From an uncultured Oscillibacter sp. (lineage in GTDB: Bacteria; Bacillota; Clostridia; Oscillospirales; Oscillospiraceae), in NCBI GenBank assembly GCA_902490355.1, contig CABUDN010000021.1:1-22650 (forward strand): a stretch of 22,650 nt of DNA, read 5' to 3'. Positions within the stretch are counted from its first letter, which is position 1; every line of letters begins with the position of its first letter. Both the position numbers and the translations under genes were made by a program. The notes below the pieces were generated by a model. That model searched no databases. It had not been told where the DNA came from and worked only from the letters and a program-made list of their open reading frames with translations. Positions 8,025-15,521 of this stretch are shown here, piece after piece.

Positions 8025-8054
8025 CGCCGCCAGGTCTCACAGGACCTGGCGGCG
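8025..8054. other. Perfect hairpin between ispG and polC, no T-tract
   Basis: A 12-bp perfect inverted repeat (arms 8025-8036 and 8043-8054) encloses a 6-base loop in the 98-base gap before polC. No T-run follows on either strand, so it does not look like a standard intrinsic terminator. It may be a transcript-stabilising or processing structure that sets polC expression apart from the genes upstream. Confidence 0.6.
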
Positions 8055-8100
8055 TGCTGCCCGGCTGCAGAGTTTAGAGAAGTTGAAGTGAGAGGAACCC

Positions 8101-11100
8101 ATGTCGAGAGATATCCCGTTTTTTGAAATGTTCACGGAGCTGCGGCTGTCGGCTCCGCTGCGGCTGAAGCTGGCGGGGGCGGAGCTGACCGGCGCATGCA
8201 TCGATCAGACCGCTATGACCATCACCGTGCATCTGCGGGTACGGATGCCCCTGTCCCCGGAGGACGAGGAGCAGATCCGCCAAAGCTTATGCGCGGTGTA
8301 CGGCTTTGCCAAGGCGGAGATGGACGTCACCTGCGTGGAGCAGCCCGCTGCCGCCAAGGTCTCCGCCCCGGCGTCTGCGGCCGCTGGGGCAGGCGGGAAG
8401 GGAGGCGGCAAGCCCTCCGGAAAGGTCCTGATGGGCAATCCCATCAAGACCAAGCCCGTTCCCATGAAGATGCTGGATCTGAAGATGGGCAACGCCACGG
8501 TGGCCGGAAAGGTGTTTGCCTTTGAGTGCCGGGAGACCCGGCGGCCGGGCATGTGGCGTTTGACCTTCGATATGACGGACTATACCAACTCCGTCACGGT
8601 ACATAAGAATCTCACGGCCAAGGAGGCCCAGGCCCTGGAGAGCGCCATCAAGCCGGGCATGTGGCTGCTGGTGCAGGGAAAGATGGAGCCCACCTGGGAC
8701 GGCAAGGATATTCAGCTCAATCCCTACCACATACAGGTGACGGAGCACGCCCAGCGGCAGGACACCGCACCGGAAAAGCGGGTGGAGCTGCACCTGCACA
8801 CCAAGATGAGCAATATGGACGCCCTGACGGACACCAAGGAGGCCATCCAGACGGCCATCCGCTGGGGGCATCCGGCCATTGCCATCACGGACCACGGCGT
8901 GGCCCAATCCTTCCCGGACGCCTGGCACGCCGCCGGGGACAAGATCAAAATCCTCTATGGCGTGGAGGGGTACTTCGTCAACAACGTGGACGACCGGGTG
9001 GTGGTCCACGGCAAGGATGACTGCTCCCTGGACGGGGAGTTCGTCTGCTTCGATATTGAGACCACGGGCCTCAAGGTGGACCGGGAGGCCATCACGGAGA
9101 TCGGTGCCGTAGTGCTGCGAAACGGCGAGATCTGCGAGCGGTTTCAGACCTTCGTCAATCCCAACCGCCGCCTGACGCCGGAGATCATTGGCCTGACGGG
9201 TATTACCGACGAGATGCTCAAGGATGCGCCTCAGCTCAAAGAGGCCCTGACGGCATTTTTGGAGTTTGTAGACGGACGCCCCCTGGCGGCCCACAACGCG
9301 GAGTTTGATATCGGCTTTATCCGGGAGGGCTGCCGGAAGGTGGGGCTGGCGTTCCATCCCACTTACGTAGACTCCCTGATCCTGGCCCAGAATCTGCTGC
9401 CGGGACTGGGGAAGTACAAGCTGGACATTGTGGCTGAGCATCTGGACCTGCCGGCCTTCAACCACCACCGGGCCAGCGACGATGCCGCCACGGTGGGTTA
9501 TATGCTCATTCCTTTCTGGAAGATGCTCCATGAGCGGGGGATTCATACCCTTCAGGCGGTCAACCCCGAGATGGAAAAGCTCCGTCCCCAGGGCAGCAAG
9601 TCCAACCGCTTCCCCAAGCACATCATCCTGCTGGCCCGGAATAAGGTAGGCCTGAAGAATCTCTATCAGATGATTTCGGCATCCAACCTCAAGTACTTCA
9701 AGCGGGTGCCCATCATTCCCAAGAGCCTGCTGCGGGAACACCGGGAGGGCATCATTGTGGGCGCGGCCTGCGAGGCGGGCGAGCTGTTCCGGGCGATTGC
9801 GGACCACAAGGACTGGGAGGAGCTCAAGCGCATCGCGGACTTTTACGACTATTTGGAGATCCAGCCCCTGTGCAACAACGCCTTCATGCTCCGTAACGGT
9901 GACGTACGCTCGGAGGAGGATCTGCGGGAACTCAACCGCACCGTGGTGCGGCTGGGGGAGGAGCTGGGCAAACCGGTGTGCGCCACCGGCGACGTCCACT
10001 TCCTGGAGCCGGAGGACGAAGTGTACCGGCACATCCTGCTGGCGTCCAAGAAATTCCCCGACGCCAATGAACCGCTGCCCATCTATTTCAAGACTACCGA
10101 TGAAATGCTCCGGGAATTTGCGTATCTGGGCAAGGAGAAGGCCTATGAGGTGGTGGTGACCAACACCCGTCTGGTGGCCGATCAGATCGAGAATTTCGAA
10201 TTGCTGCCGGCGGAGCTGTTCCCGCCGCGCCTGGCAAACTCTGAGGAGGAGCTCAACCGCTTGGTGTGGGAGAAGGTCCACCGGCTCTACGGCGAGGACC
10301 CGCCCAAGCTGATTGTGGACCGCCTGAATGTGGAGCTGGGCGGCATCCTGGGCAAGTACGACGTGGTGTACATGTCCGCCCAAAAGCTGGTGCAGCGGAG
10401 CTTGGAAAACGGCTACCTGGTGGGCTCCCGTGGTTCCGTGGGCTCGTCCCTGGTGGCGTATATGTCCGGCATCACGGAGGTCAACTCCCTGCCGCCCCAT
10501 TACCGCTGCCCCAAGTGCAAGAACAGTGAGTTCATTCTGGACGGCTCCTACGGCTGCGGCGCGGACATGCCGGACAAGGTCTGTCCCGTCTGCGGTACGA
10601 AGTACATCAAGGATGGCTTCGACATCCCCTTTGAGACCTTCCTGGGCTTCGGCGGCGGCAAGGTGCCGGATATCGACCTGAACTTCTCCGGCGAGTATCA
10701 GGCCCGGGCCCACCGCCACGCCATTGAGATGTTCGGTGAGACGCAGGTGTTCCGGGCGGGCACCATCGGTACCCTGGCGGAAAAGACGGCCTATGGCTTC
10801 GTCAAGAAGTACCTGGAGGAAAACGGCATCGTGGCAGGCCGGGCGGAGGAAAACCGCCTGACCCAGGGCTGCGTGGGCGTGCGCCGGACCACGGGTCAGC
10901 ACCCCGGCGGTCTGGTGGTCGTGCCCGATGACAAGGACATGGAGGATTTCTGCCCGGTGCAGCATCCGGCGGATGCCGACGATTCCGACACCATTACGAC
11001 TCATTTTGAATACCACTCCATGGAAGCCAACATCCTCAAGCTGGACATGCTGGGACACGATGACCCCACCATGGTCCGCATGATGCAGGACCTCACCGGG

Positions 11101-12099
11101 GTGGATCCCCATTCCATCCCCCTGGACGATCCGGACACCATGTCGATCTTCACCTCCAGCAAAGTGCTGGGATATGAGAATGACGACCTGCTGGGTCCCA
11201 CGGGGGCCGTGGCCATTCCGGAGTTCAACACCCGTTTCACCCGGCAGATGCTGGTGGACACCCAGCCCAAGGACTTCAACACCCTGGTGCGCTTGTCCGG
11301 TTTCTCCCACGGAACGGATGTGTGGCTGGGCAACGCCCGGGATCTGATCGTCAGCGGTACCGCCTCGGTTTTGGAGACCGTGGGCTGCCGTGACGATATT
11401 ATGCTCTACCTCATCTCCAAAGGACTGGACCCCAAGATGAGCTTTAAGATCATGGAGAAGGTCCGTAAGGGCAAGGTGAAAAAGGGCGGCTTCGACGAGG
11501 GCTGGGTGGAGGCCATGGAGGCCCATGATGTGCCTGCGTGGTATATCGAGTCCCTGGCCAAGATCGGCTACCTGTTCCCCAAGGCTCACGCCGTGGCCTA
11601 TGTTATGATGGCCTTCCGCATTGCCTGGTATAAGGTTCATGAGCCTCTGGCGTTCTATGCCACGTTCTTCTCCGTCCGGGCCAAGGCCTTTGACGCGGAG
11701 TTCTGCTGCGCGGGAAAGGATGCCGTCAAGCGCAAGATCCGGGAGATCGAGAACAACAAGGACGCCACCGCCGTAGAGCAGTCCATGATGACCACGCTGG
11801 AGGTGTGCTATGAGTTCTACCTCCGGGGGTTCCATTTCGACACCATCAACATCTATGAGTCCGACGCCACCAAGTTCAAGGTGACGGAAGGGGGACTGCT
11901 GCCGCCGTTCACCTCCGTCCATGGCCTGGGCGAGGCGGCGGCTCTGGACACGGTGGAAAAGCGCAAGGGCAAGACCTTTGTCTCCATTGAGGAGTTTGCC
12001 CTTTGCTGCAACAAGCTCTCCAAGACCCATATTGAGCAGCTCAAGGCCCTGGGCGCCTTCGCCGGCATGGCGGAGAGCAGCCAGCTGACCTTGTTCTGA
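8101..12099 (+). CDS. polC: DNA polymerase III alpha subunit, PolC type
   Basis: Replicative DNA polymerase of Gram-positive bacteria with built-in 3'-5' proofreading, 1332 residues (B. subtilis PolC is about 1440). The N-terminal domain is followed by an Ala/Gly/Lys-rich linker near residues 85-115. An OB-fold lies about 122-220, then the first half of the PHP domain (HLHTKMSNMDALTD from His231). The DnaQ-like exonuclease is inserted next: FDIETTGL with Asp318 and Glu320, then AAHNAEFD and HHRASDDAATVG. The second PHP part and the polymerase palm/finger region (GSRGSVGSSLVAYMSG) follow. A four-cysteine zinc module runs from CPKC to CPVC, and the catalytic acids are in KVPDIDLNFSGEY (Asp857, Asp859). 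The C-terminal region contains FPKAHAVAYVMMAFRIAWYK and a helix-hairpin-helix-like segment. AGAGGA at 8091-8096 precedes ATG 8101. The frame is intact and a strong terminator follows. Confidence 0.98.
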   Translation: MSRDIPFFEMFTELRLSAPLRLKLAGAELTGACIDQTAMTITVHLRVRMPLSPEDEEQIRQSLCAVYGFAKAEMDVTCVEQPAAAKVSAPASAAAGAGGKGGGKPSGKVLMGNPIKTKPVPMKMLDLKMGNATVAGKVFAFECRETRRPGMWRLTFDMTDYTNSVTVHKNLTAKEAQALESAIKPGMWLLVQGKMEPTWDGKDIQLNPYHIQVTEHAQRQDTAPEKRVELHLHTKMSNMDALTDTKEAIQTAIRWGHPAIAITDHGVAQSFPDAWHAAGDKIKILYGVEGYFVNNVDDRVVVHGKDDCSLDGEFVCFDIETTGLKVDREAITEIGAVVLRNGEICERFQTFVNPNRRLTPEIIGLTGITDEMLKDAPQLKEALTAFLEFVDGRPLAAHNAEFDIGFIREGCRKVGLAFHPTYVDSLILAQNLLPGLGKYKLDIVAEHLDLPAFNHHRASDDAATVGYMLIPFWKMLHERGIHTLQAVNPEMEKLRPQGSKSNRFPKHIILLARNKVGLKNLYQMISASNLKYFKRVPIIPKSLLREHREGIIVGAACEAGELFRAIADHKDWEELKRIADFYDYLEIQPLCNNAFMLRNGDVRSEEDLRELNRTVVRLGEELGKPVCATGDVHFLEPEDEVYRHILLASKKFPDANEPLPIYFKTTDEMLREFAYLGKEKAYEVVVTNTRLVADQIENFELLPAELFPPRLANSEEELNRLVWEKVHRLYGEDPPKLIVDRLNVELGGILGKYDVVYMSAQKLVQRSLENGYLVGSRGSVGSSLVAYMSGITEVNSLPPHYRCPKCKNSEFILDGSYGCGADMPDKVCPVCGTKYIKDGFDIPFETFLGFGGGKVPDIDLNFSGEYQARAHRHAIEMFGETQVFRAGTIGTLAEKTAYGFVKKYLEENGIVAGRAEENRLTQGCVGVRRTTGQHPGGLVVVPDDKDMEDFCPVQHPADADDSDTITTHFEYHSMEANILKLDMLGHDDPTMVRMMQDLTGVDPHSIPLDDPDTMSIFTSSKVLGYENDDLLGPTGAVAIPEFNTRFTRQMLVDTQPKDFNTLVRLSGFSHGTDVWLGNARDLIVSGTASVLETVGCRDDIMLYLISKGLDPKMSFKIMEKVRKGKVKKGGFDEGWVEAMEAHDVPAWYIESLAKIGYLFPKAHAVAYVMMAFRIAWYKVHEPLAFYATFFSVRAKAFDAEFCCAGKDAVKRKIREIENNKDATAVEQSMMTTLEVCYEFYLRGFHFDTINIYESDATKFKVTEGGLLPPFTSVHGLGEAAALDTVEKRKGKTFVSIEEFALCCNKLSKTHIEQLKALGAFAGMAESSQLTLF

Positions 12100-12102
12100 T
12101 GA

Positions 12103-12139
12103 AAAAAGGACGCGAAAGCATTGCTTTCGCGTCCTTTTT
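12103..12139. terminator. Bidirectional intrinsic terminator between polC and the thioesterase gene
   Basis: A 17-bp perfect inverted repeat (arms 12103-12119 and 12123-12139) has a 3-base loop. The outer five pairs are A-T, so each strand reads a GC-rich stem followed by a T-run. It lies between two convergent genes (polC stop 12099, thioesterase stop 12161) and can end both transcripts. Confidence 0.93.
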
Positions 12140-12160
12140 ACTGCCCGGCAGGGGAGGGGC

Positions 12161-12556
12161 TCAGCCCTCCAGCTTGGCGTTACACTTGGTCAAAAACCGG
12201 TCATTGTCAATGATGGCCCGGGAGTGGGTGCCCTGGCCGATGGGGCCCTTTTCGTCCCAGGCCTTGACCTTGAAGTCCACGATCTTGCCGTTTTCGGACA
12301 CGGCATAGATCTCGGCTTCCGCCCAGACCTTCATGCCCACCGGGGTGGGCGCCTCGTGGGAGATGTCCAGGTGAATGCCCACGCTGCCCTGGCTGTCGGT
12401 GAGGTAGTTCTGCAGGGCGGTCATGGCGGCGTTTTCCATCATGGCGGCCATGAAGGGGGTGCCGAACACCGGCAGGGCGCCGGAGCCCACCTGCGCGGCG
12501 GTCAGTTCCTGGGTGACGGTCTGCTCCAGGCGGCATTTGGTTCCAATGAGAATCAT
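12161..12556 (-). CDS. FlK-like hotdog-fold acyl-CoA thioesterase
   Basis: Small hotdog-fold protein of 131 residues resembling the fluoroacetyl-CoA thioesterase (FlK) family; likely a cytoplasmic homodimer that hydrolyses a short acyl-CoA. The FlK catalytic residues Thr42, Glu50 and His76 have counterparts at the same spacing: Thr33 in FGTPFM, Glu41 in MMENAA and His67 in DISHEAPTPVG. FlK Gly69 matches Gly60 at the same offset. The FlK gate residue Phe36 would fall on Ala27, so fluoroacetyl-CoA specificity is unlikely and the real substrate is unknown. A strong Shine-Dalgarno AAGGAGGA (plus-strand 12564-12571) lies 7 bases before the ATG. The gene lies behind potD on the same strand with a hairpin between them, so it may be transcribed partly by read-through from the pot operon. 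Confidence 0.85.
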   Translation of the reverse strand: MILIGTKCRLEQTVTQELTAAQVGSGALPVFGTPFMAAMMENAAMTALQNYLTDSQGSVGIHLDISHEAPTPVGMKVWAEAEIYAVSENGKIVDFKVKAWDEKGPIGQGTHSRAIIDNDRFLTKCNAKLEG

Positions 12557-12591
12557 GGGAAAGTCCTCCTTGTCATCAAGTCTGATTGAGA

Positions 12592-12618
12592 ACAGCGCCG
12601 GAATGGTTCCGGCGCTGT
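12592..12618 (-). terminator. Hairpin after potD, probable weak terminator of the pot operon
   Basis: A 12-bp perfect GC-rich inverted repeat (arms 12592-12603 and 12607-12618) with a 3-base loop starts 18 bases after the potD stop. On the minus strand the bases after the stem are TTCTCAATC, so the T-tract is poor. Termination may be incomplete and leave some read-through into the thioesterase gene. No separate promoter for that gene was recognised in the 20 bases left. Confidence 0.6.
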
Positions 12619-12636
12619 CAAAGCTGCGGAGCAGGA

Positions 12637-13713
12637 TCAGATGCCCAGCTGGGTCCAGAGGTCGTTATAGAGGTTGAGGATGTCGGTGGGCAGGTTCTCA
12701 TAGAGGGTGCAGCGGTCCAGGACGTCCTGGGGCGCGGCCATGATCTCATAGAGATCCATGTCCAGAGGTTCGCCGTAGGTCTCCTCATAGTAGGCCGGAT
12801 ACTGCTCCAGTGCCTCCTTGTTGGGAGAGGCGTACCAGATATAGTCCATGTTGGCCAGGTTGGATTCCGTGGAAGCGATGAAGTTGATCCATGCCTCCGC
12901 CTCCTCCTTGTGCTGGGCGTCCTTGAGCACGCACATGGCGTCCACGAACCAGTTGCTGCCCTCCTCGGGCACCACGAAGGCCAGATCCGGATTGTTCTCC
13001 AGCATGGTCAGGTAGTCGCCGGCATAGTACATGGCGATGGCAGCGTTGCCGCCTTCCATCTTGTTGAAGATCTCGTCCATGACGAAGGCCTGATAGACGC
13101 CCTTGTTCTTGGCGTCGGCCAGGAGCTCGTAGGCCTCCTGGATCTGAGCGGTGTCGGTGGTGTTGAGATCGTAGCCCAGGTCCAGCAGGGCAGCGGCCAG
13201 GGCATCCCGGGAGTTGCGGATCATCAGCACATTGCCGGCGTACTTCTCATCGAACATGGCGTCCCAGCTGGTGATGGGCTCATCCACCATGGTGGTGTTG
13301 TAAATGATGCCCACGGTACCCCAGGTGTAGGGAACAGTGTACTTGTTCTCGGGGTCAAAGCTCAGGCCCTTGTAGGCATCGTCAATGAGGGCGTAGTTGG
13401 GGATGTTGTCGTAGTTGAGCTCGGCCAGCATTCCCTCGTCGATGAGGCGGGCGATCATATAGTCGGAGGGGACGATGACGTCAAAGTCACCGGCGCCGGT
13501 TTTGAGCAGGGAGTAGAGGGCCTCGTTGCTCTCGGCGGTCTGGTAGTTGACCTTGATGCCGGTTTCGTCCTCGAACTGATAAATCAGGCTGTCGTCAATG
13601 TATTCGCCCCAGCTGCACACGTTGACCACGCGCTCTTCTTCGGAGCTGCCGCCGCAGGCGGAGAGCGTCAGGATAGTTGTCAGGATCATGGCAAGGGCAA
13701 GCATCTTTTTCAA
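12637..13713 (-). CDS. potD: Spermidine/putrescine ABC transporter, substrate-binding lipoprotein
   Basis: Extracellular polyamine-binding protein of 358 residues anchored by lipid. The N-terminus MKKMLALAMILTTILTLSAC is a lipoprotein signal with lipobox LSAC and the modified cysteine at residue 20. The mature part aligns by eye with E. coli PotD: CSWGEYI (residues 33-39, PotD NWTEYV), ESNEALY, DFDVIVPSDYM, PYTWGTVGI, the LGYDLNTTD segment, and NWFVDAM near the ligand pocket. The start is a TTG: GGAGG (plus-strand 13723-13727) is 9 bases from it but 18 bases from the next ATG (codon 4). Starting at TTG also keeps the two lysines expected before the hydrophobic signal core. It is the last pot gene, 60 bases after potC. 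Whether it prefers spermidine or putrescine cannot be read from the sequence. Confidence 0.95.
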   Translation of the reverse strand: MKKMLALAMILTTILTLSACGGSSEEERVVNVCSWGEYIDDSLIYQFEDETGIKVNYQTAESNEALYSLLKTGAGDFDVIVPSDYMIARLIDEGMLAELNYDNIPNYALIDDAYKGLSFDPENKYTVPYTWGTVGIIYNTTMVDEPITSWDAMFDEKYAGNVLMIRNSRDALAAALLDLGYDLNTTDTAQIQEAYELLADAKNKGVYQAFVMDEIFNKMEGGNAAIAMYYAGDYLTMLENNPDLAFVVPEEGSNWFVDAMCVLKDAQHKEEAEAWINFIASTESNLANMDYIWYASPNKEALEQYPAYYEETYGEPLDMDLYEIMAAPQDVLDRCTLYENLPTDILNLYNDLWTQLGI

Positions 13714-13773
13714 TGGATCCGGCCTCCAGTTTGATATGAAAATGTGTTATCTCCAAGCCGCAGGGCCGTGGGA

Positions 13774-14643
13774 TCAGGCATGGAGCCGTCGGGCGTTCCG
13801 GCGTTCCTGCCGGGCCTCCCGGATATTGACGATGGCCAGCAGCACCAGCACCGTTACGAACAGCAGCGTAGACACGGCATTGATCTCGGGGCTCACCCGC
13901 TTTTTGGTCATGCCGTAGATGGTCATGGCCAGGGTGGAGGCGGAGGAGCCGGCGGTGAAGTAGCTGATGACGAAGTCGTCAATGCTCATGGTAAAGGCGG
14001 TGAGCGCGCCGGAAATGATGCCGGGCTTGATCTCCGGAATGATGACCTTCCAGAAGGCCTGCATCCAGGTACAGCCCAGGTCCTGGGCGGCGTCCACCAG
14101 GTTTTTGTCCATCTGCCGGAGCTTGGGGCCCACGGAGAGGATCACGTAGGGGATGTTGAAGCACACATGGGCGATAAGCAGCGTGCCGAAGCCCATGGTC
14201 AGCCGGGTGGGCAGCTGGACAAAGCCCTGCAGGCTGTTGAACCAGACGGCAAAGTCGCCCCAGAAGTTGAAAAACGCCACAAAGAACAAACACAGGGACA
14301 CGCCGGTGACGATGTCGGCATTCATCATGGGGATGTTGTTGACAGTCATCAGCGGGTCCCGGATGCGCCGGCGCATGGAATAAAAACCGATGGCGGCAAA
14401 GGTGCCGGCTACGGTGGCGATGATGGTAGAGAGCAGGGAGATCAAAAGCGTGGTATAGACGCTTTGCATGATCAGCCGGTCCCGGAAGAGCTTTTCATAC
14501 CACTCCAGGGAGAAACCCTGCCAGACGGTATTGCTGTTGCCGGCGTTGAAGGAAAAGATGATGAGCAGCACGATGGGAGCGTACAAAAAGACGAACACCA
14601 GAGCCATGAACACACGGCTGAGAAGGGAATTGGACCGTTTCAC
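13774..14643 (-). CDS. potC: Spermidine/putrescine ABC transporter permease PotC
   Basis: Second inner-membrane permease of the polyamine importer, 289 residues, with about six membrane segments (first helix VFMALVFVFLYAPIVLLIIFSF). The permease signature that docks onto the ATPase is visible in AAQDLGCTWMQAFWKVIIPEIKPGIISGALTAF (the EAA loop). The segment FTMSIDDFVISYFTAG is typical of PotC. Translation appears to start at GTG, overlapping the potB stop by four bases (GTGA). The next in-frame ATG lies inside the first membrane helix and would cut it short. The Shine-Dalgarno is weak, so coupling to potB translation is likely. The C-terminus is strongly basic (EARQERRNARRLHA). Confidence 0.94.
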   Translation of the reverse strand: MKRSNSLLSRVFMALVFVFLYAPIVLLIIFSFNAGNSNTVWQGFSLEWYEKLFRDRLIMQSVYTTLLISLLSTIIATVAGTFAAIGFYSMRRRIRDPLMTVNNIPMMNADIVTGVSLCLFFVAFFNFWGDFAVWFNSLQGFVQLPTRLTMGFGTLLIAHVCFNIPYVILSVGPKLRQMDKNLVDAAQDLGCTWMQAFWKVIIPEIKPGIISGALTAFTMSIDDFVISYFTAGSSASTLAMTIYGMTKKRVSPEINAVSTLLFVTVLVLLAIVNIREARQERRNARRLHA

Positions 14644-15521
14644 AGCATCACCGCCTGTTCTTCGCCTTCACCGAAGCGATTCATCACGACCATGCACACC
14701 ACGACGATCAGCATCATCACCAGGGAGATGGCCGCGCCCAGCTGGGGATTGTAGGCGCCGCCCAGGAACTGCTGCTCGATAAGATCGCCCAGCATCATCT
14801 CCGTGCCGCCGCCGAGCATCTTGCTGATGGCGAAGGTGGACACGGAGGGGACAAACACCATGGTGATGCCGGAGAGCACACCGGGCAAAGACAGCGGCAG
14901 AATCACCCGCCGGAACACGTGGAAGGTGTTGGCACCCAGATCCCGGGCCGCCTCAATGAGGGAGCGGTCCAGCTTGACGATGACGGAATAGATGGGCAGG
15001 ATCATGAAGGGCAGGTAGTTGTAGACCATGCCCAGCACCACAGCGCCCTGGGTGTTGATGAGCTGAAAATGGGTAATGGGCTCATAAGCCGCCGGGTTGG
15101 CGGAAAGAGACATGGCGATCTGGTTATAAAGATCGATGAGCCCGATGCTCTGGAACAGCCGGTTCAAAAGACCATTGTTTTCCAGAATGGACATCCAGGA
15201 GTAGGTCCGCAGCAAAAAGTTCATCCACATAGGCAGCATGATGAGGATCATGCCCACCCGTTGAAAGCGGGGGCCTTCCCGGCTCATGAGATAGGAGATG
15301 GGATAGCCGATGAGCAGGCACACGACGGTGGCGATGATGGCCAGCTTGAATGAGCGGCCGAAGACCACGGCGTACGTGCCCATGCGGGAGAAATTATCCA
15401 GAGTAAAGCTGCCGTCTGCGGTGGAGAAGGCGTAAATCACCACCAGGATGATGGGCGCCACCACAAACAGAGCCATCCACACCACATAGGGGACGGCGAA
15501 CCAGGAGAGCTTATTCTTCAT
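14640..15521 (-). CDS. potB: Spermidine/putrescine ABC transporter permease PotB
   Basis: First inner-membrane permease of the polyamine importer, 293 residues. The N-terminal helix is WFAVPYVVWMALFVVAPIILVVIYAFS; further helices follow, including YLPFMILPIYSVI. The ATPase-docking EAA loop reads IEAARDLGANTFHVFRRVILPLSLPGVLSG. ATG 15521 is chosen because AGGAGG (plus-strand 15531-15536) lies 9 bases upstream. An earlier in-frame ATG lies deep inside potA and would add a non-membrane leader. The first 11 bases overlap the end of potA, so the Shine-Dalgarno is encoded within the acidic potA tail. The stop codon overlaps potC by four bases. Confidence 0.95.
   Translation of the reverse strand: MKNKLSWFAVPYVVWMALFVVAPIILVVIYAFSTADGSFTLDNFSRMGTYAVVFGRSFKLAIIATVVCLLIGYPISYLMSREGPRFQRVGMILIMLPMWMNFLLRTYSWMSILENNGLLNRLFQSIGLIDLYNQIAMSLSANPAAYEPITHFQLINTQGAVVLGMVYNYLPFMILPIYSVIVKLDRSLIEAARDLGANTFHVFRRVILPLSLPGVLSGITMVFVPSVSTFAISKMLGGGTEMMLGDLIEQQFLGGAYNPQLGAAISLVMMLIVVVCMVVMNRFGEGEEQAVML

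Noticed and set aside
8287..12030. Very long open frame on the minus strand opposite polC (1247 codons)
   Set aside because: It mirrors the real polC frame in GC-rich DNA, where stop codons are scarce in the complementary frame. It has no recognisable domains, is rich in His/Gly/Gln/Leu, and lacks its own promoter or ribosome binding site.
12586..14754. Plus-strand open frames opposite potD and potC
   Set aside because: They are shadows of the pot genes; the minus-strand products have clear transporter motifs and the plus-strand ones have none.
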